6,499 nt of DNA from Pseudomonadota bacterium (GTDB lineage Bacteria; Pseudomonadota; Alphaproteobacteria; Azospirillales; Azospirillaceae). Location: NCBI GenBank assembly GCA_023416455.1, contig JAEZHQ010000614.1:1-6499 (forward strand), in the 5' to 3' direction. Positions 6,106 through 6,499 of this stretch are shown here, one piece after another; within the stretch, counting starts at the first letter, position 1, and the number at the start of each line of letters is the position of its first letter. The position numbers were made by a program, and so were the translations under genes. The notes under the pieces were generated by a model, which was not told where the DNA came from, made no database searches, and saw only the letters and a list, made by a program, of their open reading frames with translations.

Positions 6106-6115
6106 CCTGATCAGG
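6106..6115. repeat. 10-base perfect palindrome
   Basis: CCTGATCAGG lies about 110 bases upstream of the helix-turn-helix gene and 20 bases before the weak promoter candidate at 6135. Palindromes of this size occur by chance, so only its intergenic position supports a role. Confidence 0.25.
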
Positions 6116-6134
6116 ATGCCGTGCACGCGCCCGC

Positions 6135-6163
6135 GTGACGTCGCATCAGGTGCGCGCGATACG
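6135..6163 (+). promoter_or_regulatory. Weak sigma-70-like promoter candidate for the HTH gene
   Basis: GTGACG (6135-6140), exactly 17 bases, then GATACG (6158-6163). This matches TTGACA at four and TATAAT at three positions. It would start transcription near 6170, upstream of the ATG at 6217. The matches are poor, so the call rests mainly on spacing and place. Confidence 0.2.
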
Positions 6164-6216
6164 GCCCAAGCAGCTGACGCATGACTCAAAACTCACTTTG
6201 GCAACCGAGCGACATA

Positions 6217-6499
6217 ATGAACGCAGAAACCGGGACCGAACCGGAGGCTCCGAAGAAGCGCGGACGAATCCCCCAGTCGGCATGGCCGCAGATTCTTGAG
6301 CGTTACCGTTCTGGCGCGACCCTGTCGGCAATCGCACGCGAGTTCGAGTGCACGCCGAGCGCCATCTCTTACATCATCCGCAAGGCCGAGGCCGCGGACT
6401 CGACCGGCGACGGCGTCCCCGGCGAAGCGCCGGCGGCCGAAGCGGCCCCGGCCGCGGAGGCGCCCCCGGCCGCCGAGGCGGTGCCGGAGGCGGCTGCGG
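6217..6499 (+). CDS. Small helix-turn-helix DNA-binding protein with Ala/Pro/Glu repeat tail (cut by right edge)
   Basis: The frame runs off the right edge after 94 complete codons. Residues 11-19 form a basic patch, APKKRGRIP, reminiscent of an AT-hook (RGR core). Residues 23-57 form a homeodomain-like helix-turn-helix: WPQILERYRSG, ATLSAIAREFEC, then the recognition-helix segment TPSAISYIIRKAE. From about residue 70 the protein becomes a low-complexity tail of PAAEA hexapeptide units. The start at 6217 is preferred because codons 6181-6216 (CAA, TCA, CTT, ATA) look non-coding for this GC-rich genome; ATG at 6181, just after an in-frame TGA at 6175, would add 12 residues. No strong ribosome site precedes either. 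It is probably a nucleoid-associated or regulatory DNA-binding protein; its targets and C-terminus are unknown. The gene diverges from the protease. Confidence 0.75.
   Translation, partial: MNAETGTEPEAPKKRGRIPQSAWPQILERYRSGATLSAIAREFECTPSAISYIIRKAEAADSTGDGVPGEAPAAEAAPAAEAPPAAEAVPEAAA
6427..6498 (+). repeat. In-frame 18-base repeat encoding X-P-A-A-E-A units
   Basis: Four consecutive 18-base units encode APAAEA, APAAEA, PPAAEA and the degenerate VPEAAA. Codon choice differs between units (GAA/GAG, GCG/GCC), so the repeat is kept at protein rather than strict DNA level. It continues to the window edge and may be longer. Confidence 0.8.

Larger units (their letters stand above)
5755..6216. other. 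Gene-free divergent region between protease and HTH gene
   Basis: About 460 bases with lower third-position GC in every frame than the neighbouring genes and no recognisable protein. It holds the candidate protease promoter (5811-5839), a perfect heat-shock-like -35 hexamer CTTGAA on the minus strand (5903-5898), a 6-base inverted repeat with a 4-base loop (5916-5931), and palindromes at 6073-6084 and 6106-6115. No tRNA or other RNA gene was recognised. Confidence 0.6.

Noticed and set aside
5755..6180. tRNA or structured RNA gene in the gene-free stretch
   Set aside because: No T-loop-like GGTTCRA with matching acceptor arms and no recognisable RNA family pattern were found.
5899..6337. Small frames in the gap: 5899-6189 minus, 5945-6184 plus, 6146-6337 minus
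   Set aside because: Their third codon positions lack the strong GC bias of the real genes, they have no ribosome site or motif, and the last one is antisense to the HTH gene.

Overview
The window is very GC-rich, with G or C at most third codon positions. It carries a compact Gram-negative envelope-type gene set: exported proteins, a lipid-linked sugar transferase cassette and a periplasmic Do-family protease. The style of the proteins (LAB_N single-domain protein between a GT2 and a GT39, Do protease with two PDZ domains, Ala/Pro/Glu-rich helix-turn-helix protein) suggests an alphaproteobacterium, possibly Rhodospirillales/Azospirillum-like. This assignment is inference from gene content and composition; no rRNA or marker gene is present.

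Layout, left to right. (1) Minus strand, cut by the left edge: the N-terminal 82 residues of an unrecognised exported protein with a clear signal peptide. (2) Divergent from it, plus strand 422-1198: an alpha/beta hydrolase with an intact Ser-Asp-His triad. (3) A 26-base convergent gap with a 15-base tandem repeat and an inverted repeat whose two arms contain the stop codons of both neighbours. (4) Minus strand 3990 down to 1225: a tight three-gene operon of a GT2 polyprenyl-phosphate glycosyltransferase, a 111-aa LAB_N membrane protein and a GT39/ArnT-like integral membrane glycosyltransferase. (5) A regulatory gap of about 230 bases. (6) Minus strand 5754-4225: a DegP/DegQ/MucD-type periplasmic serine protease. 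(7) About 460 gene-free bases holding candidate stress-type promoters for the protease and several palindromes. (8) Plus strand from 6217, cut by the right edge: a small helix-turn-helix protein with an AT-hook-like basic patch and a PAAEA-type low-complexity tail.

How the genes fit together: the GT2, LAB_N and GT39 genes read as one pathway. The GT2 would load a sugar onto a polyprenyl phosphate at the cytoplasmic face, and the GT39 would transfer it onto an envelope acceptor (lipid A, LPS core or another glycan) at the periplasmic face. The LAB_N protein sits where a flippase or scaffold would be needed. The protease, the hydrolase and the helix-turn-helix protein appear to be separate transcription units. 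The most interesting items are the possible LAB_N flippase role, the repeat structure at the convergent stops, and the AT-hook/helix-turn-helix/repeat-tail protein at the right edge.
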